64,000 nucleotides of DNA from Dehalococcoidia bacterium (GTDB lineage: Bacteria; Chloroflexota; Dehalococcoidia; Lucifugimonadales; Lucifugimonadaceae). The notes under the pieces were generated by a model that did not search any database, was not told the origin of the DNA, and saw nothing but the letters and a program-made list of their open reading frames with translations. Shown here one piece after another: positions 62,710 through 64,000 of the stretch. The stretch is from contig JAPKCH010000002.1 in NCBI GenBank assembly GCA_026421185.1, positions 39,977 to 103,976 on the forward strand. Reading direction: 5' to 3'. Position numbers and translations under genes: made by a program. Position 1 is the stretch's first letter, and each line of letters opens with the position of its first letter.

Positions 62710-63711
62710 ATGCGATTAATGACCTGGCATGGTGGCGATAAATTCACACTCGATCAGGTTCCTGATCCAATTGCACGACCCGGTCGAGTGATCGTGAAAG
62801 TCGACACCATCGGCGTCTGTGGCACCGACGTTCATATCACGCAGGGACTATTTCCTTCGACGCCACCCAAAGTGCTTGGTCATGAAGGTTCCGGTGTCAT
62901 TGTTGAAGTTGGTGAGCGTGTCGACAAAAGTCGAATTGGCGATCGAGTCGTTATGAACACAACAAGTCATTGCGGTGTTTGTTCCGCATGTACCACTTGG
63001 TCAGAATCTCGTTGCGAGAACGCCGATCTCACATCTGGAATGTTCGCTGAATATGCAACTGCTCCATCGCAATCTGCTGTAAAAATTCCAGACACGCTCG
63101 ATCTTGAAAAGGCAGCTTTGAGCGAACCTGCTTCGTGCTGTCTGTCAGGCGCAGAAATGATGCGGATCGATGACAACGGCATTGGCGTTGTGATTGGCGG
63201 CGGAATAATGGGCCTATTCACACTGGCGTTTCTAAAGCGTCAAGGCGTTGAACGAATGATCATGTCGGAGCCAGTAGCAGCACGTAGAGAAATGGCGACG
63301 CAATTTGGCGCCGATCTGCTGCACGATCCCGGCGAGAGCGATCTGGCGGGGTTTATCAAAGATCACAACGGCGGCTACGGTGCCAACATAGCGGCGGAAG
63401 TAGTTGGTCAACCGAAGCTAGTTGCCAAGTGTGTTGAAGTTGTTCGACCTCGTGGCGAAGTATTGATGATTGGCGTGAACCCTGAAGGTTCTCCGCTGCC
63501 GGTCGATATGTACGATCTCCACTATCGAGAGATCACGCTTAAAGGCGCATTCGGGCGAGGCGACGTATTTGCTCGAACTCCTGCTGAGATCGATACTCTG
63601 AATCTCGATGGTGTGATATCGGGTCGCTATGAGCTGAAGGATGTGCCACAAGCAATCGTGGATTCAGGCGAAGGCAAAGGCGTCAAGTTCGTAATCAAGC
63701 CCAACGGGTGA
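62710..63711 (+). CDS. Zinc-dependent medium-chain dehydrogenase (MDR family)
   Basis: A 333-residue alcohol/polyol dehydrogenase-like protein. IGVCGTDVHITQGLFP has the catalytic-zinc Cys, VLGHEGSGVIVEVG the second ligand block, and CGVCSACTTWSESRCEN a structural-zinc loop. GVVIGGGIMGLFTLAF is the Rossmann motif. It resembles sorbitol/threonine dehydrogenases; the substrate is unknown. ATG 62710 is used; an in-frame TTG lies one codon upstream. Confidence 0.88.
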   Translation: MRLMTWHGGDKFTLDQVPDPIARPGRVIVKVDTIGVCGTDVHITQGLFPSTPPKVLGHEGSGVIVEVGERVDKSRIGDRVVMNTTSHCGVCSACTTWSESRCENADLTSGMFAEYATAPSQSAVKIPDTLDLEKAALSEPASCCLSGAEMMRIDDNGIGVVIGGGIMGLFTLAFLKRQGVERMIMSEPVAARREMATQFGADLLHDPGESDLAGFIKDHNGGYGANIAAEVVGQPKLVAKCVEVVRPRGEVLMIGVNPEGSPLPVDMYDLHYREITLKGAFGRGDVFARTPAEIDTLNLDGVISGRYELKDVPQAIVDSGEGKGVKFVIKPNG

Positions 63712-63852
63712 CGTAAAGCTTAACTAGCAACCGTTCAACCGATGCTGTGTGATTGTTTCGAACTTCTCTGTCTGTGAGTGCAATATCACCACGAGCGCGA
63801 TAGCCTGTGACCCGTATTACAGGATCGGGCATATCGACCATTTTAACGTATT

Positions 63853-64000
63853 TCAGGTATTTAGATTGAACTCGTTTAGCAAATTTGTGATGTGTGCACA
63901 ATGTGCTCGCCTAATCTCATCTGCGTCCATATTTCGCATACCCAGCTCGGCGTAGCCCTGTGCCCATGGCCCAACATCGGGCAGTGGCATCGCTGTCGCA
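63853..64000 (-). CDS. Unidentified protein, C-terminal fragment at the window edge
   Basis: A minus-strand frame enters from the right edge and stops at TGA (63853-63855), giving about 49 residues including PLPDVGPWAQGYAELGMRNM and a helical end DEIRRAHCAHITNLLNEFN. The end resembles the last helix of amidohydrolase-type enzymes, where a metal-dependent hydrolase closes with a similar x-N-x-x-x-L-L pattern, but this is a weak guess. It is convergent with the MDR gene. Confidence 0.4.
   Translation of the reverse strand, partial: ATAMPLPDVGPWAQGYAELGMRNMDADEIRRAHCAHITNLLNEFNLNT

Overview
The window reads as a bacterial chromosome segment of about 50% G+C. It has many GTG/TTG starts, several lipoproteins with a lipobox and no outer-membrane genes. 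The gene content (enolase-superfamily dehydratase, NIPSNAP, C69/secernin peptidase, D-aminoacylase-like hydrolase, CoA-transferase pair, L-rhamnose mutarotases, DUF1501/DUF1800 pair, UGSC-type selenoprotein) fits a marine Chloroflexota such as the SAR202/Dehalococcoidia lineage. That placement is inference from content only.

Layout. 0-3 kb: the end of a dihydrolipoamide dehydrogenase, a decayed membrane-protein gene, glucose-6-phosphate dehydrogenase and a cupin. 3-9.3 kb: a minus-strand block of DUF1501, NHL-repeat protein, DUF1800, TPR protein and a two-gene unit. The first gene of that unit (8251-9318) is uncharacterised and the second (7674-8228) is a selenoprotein in which an in-frame TGA encodes the U of a U-G-S-C motif. 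9.5-10.3 kb: two divergent rhamnose-mutarotase-family genes. 10.4-20.6 kb: VanZ-like protein and the information-processing genes ybeY, dnaX, ybaB, recR, recO and uvrA, with a duplicated-domain lipoprotein between. 20.8-30.9 kb: lipoprotein, MFS transporter, thioesterase, RpiB, rhamnonate-dehydratase-like enolase, glycerophosphodiesterase, CoA-transferase A/B, ffh, NIPSNAP and fmt. 31.2-38.6 kb: the replication-origin neighbourhood, with dnaA, a DinB-family pseudogene, an AT-rich region with three perfect DnaA boxes, obgE-nadD-pyrE and convergent gyrB. 39.4-46.1 kb: a 2-oxoacid/acetoin dehydrogenase set (E1 alpha, E1 beta, E2, AcoX) split by a HAD dehalogenase and a HExxH lipoprotein. 46.3-64 kb: a giant FtsX-like permease, FAD oxidoreductase, secernin-type peptidase, an IMPase-like protein with altered metal ligands, VOC protein, D-aminoacylase-like hydrolase, MOSC protein, leuS, a lipoprotein with four Cys-paired repeats, an MDR dehydrogenase, and a partial gene at the right edge.

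The highlights are the UGSC selenoprotein with its partner, the probable oriC whose last DnaA box overlaps the obgE start codon, a DnaX that has lost all four zinc-module cysteines, two families of dispersed intergenic palindromes, and several recognisable gene remnants in the spacers (membrane protein, DinB, DUF302, SDR, peroxiredoxin). The remnants suggest ongoing gene decay. No tRNA, rRNA, CRISPR array, insertion sequence or prophage was seen.
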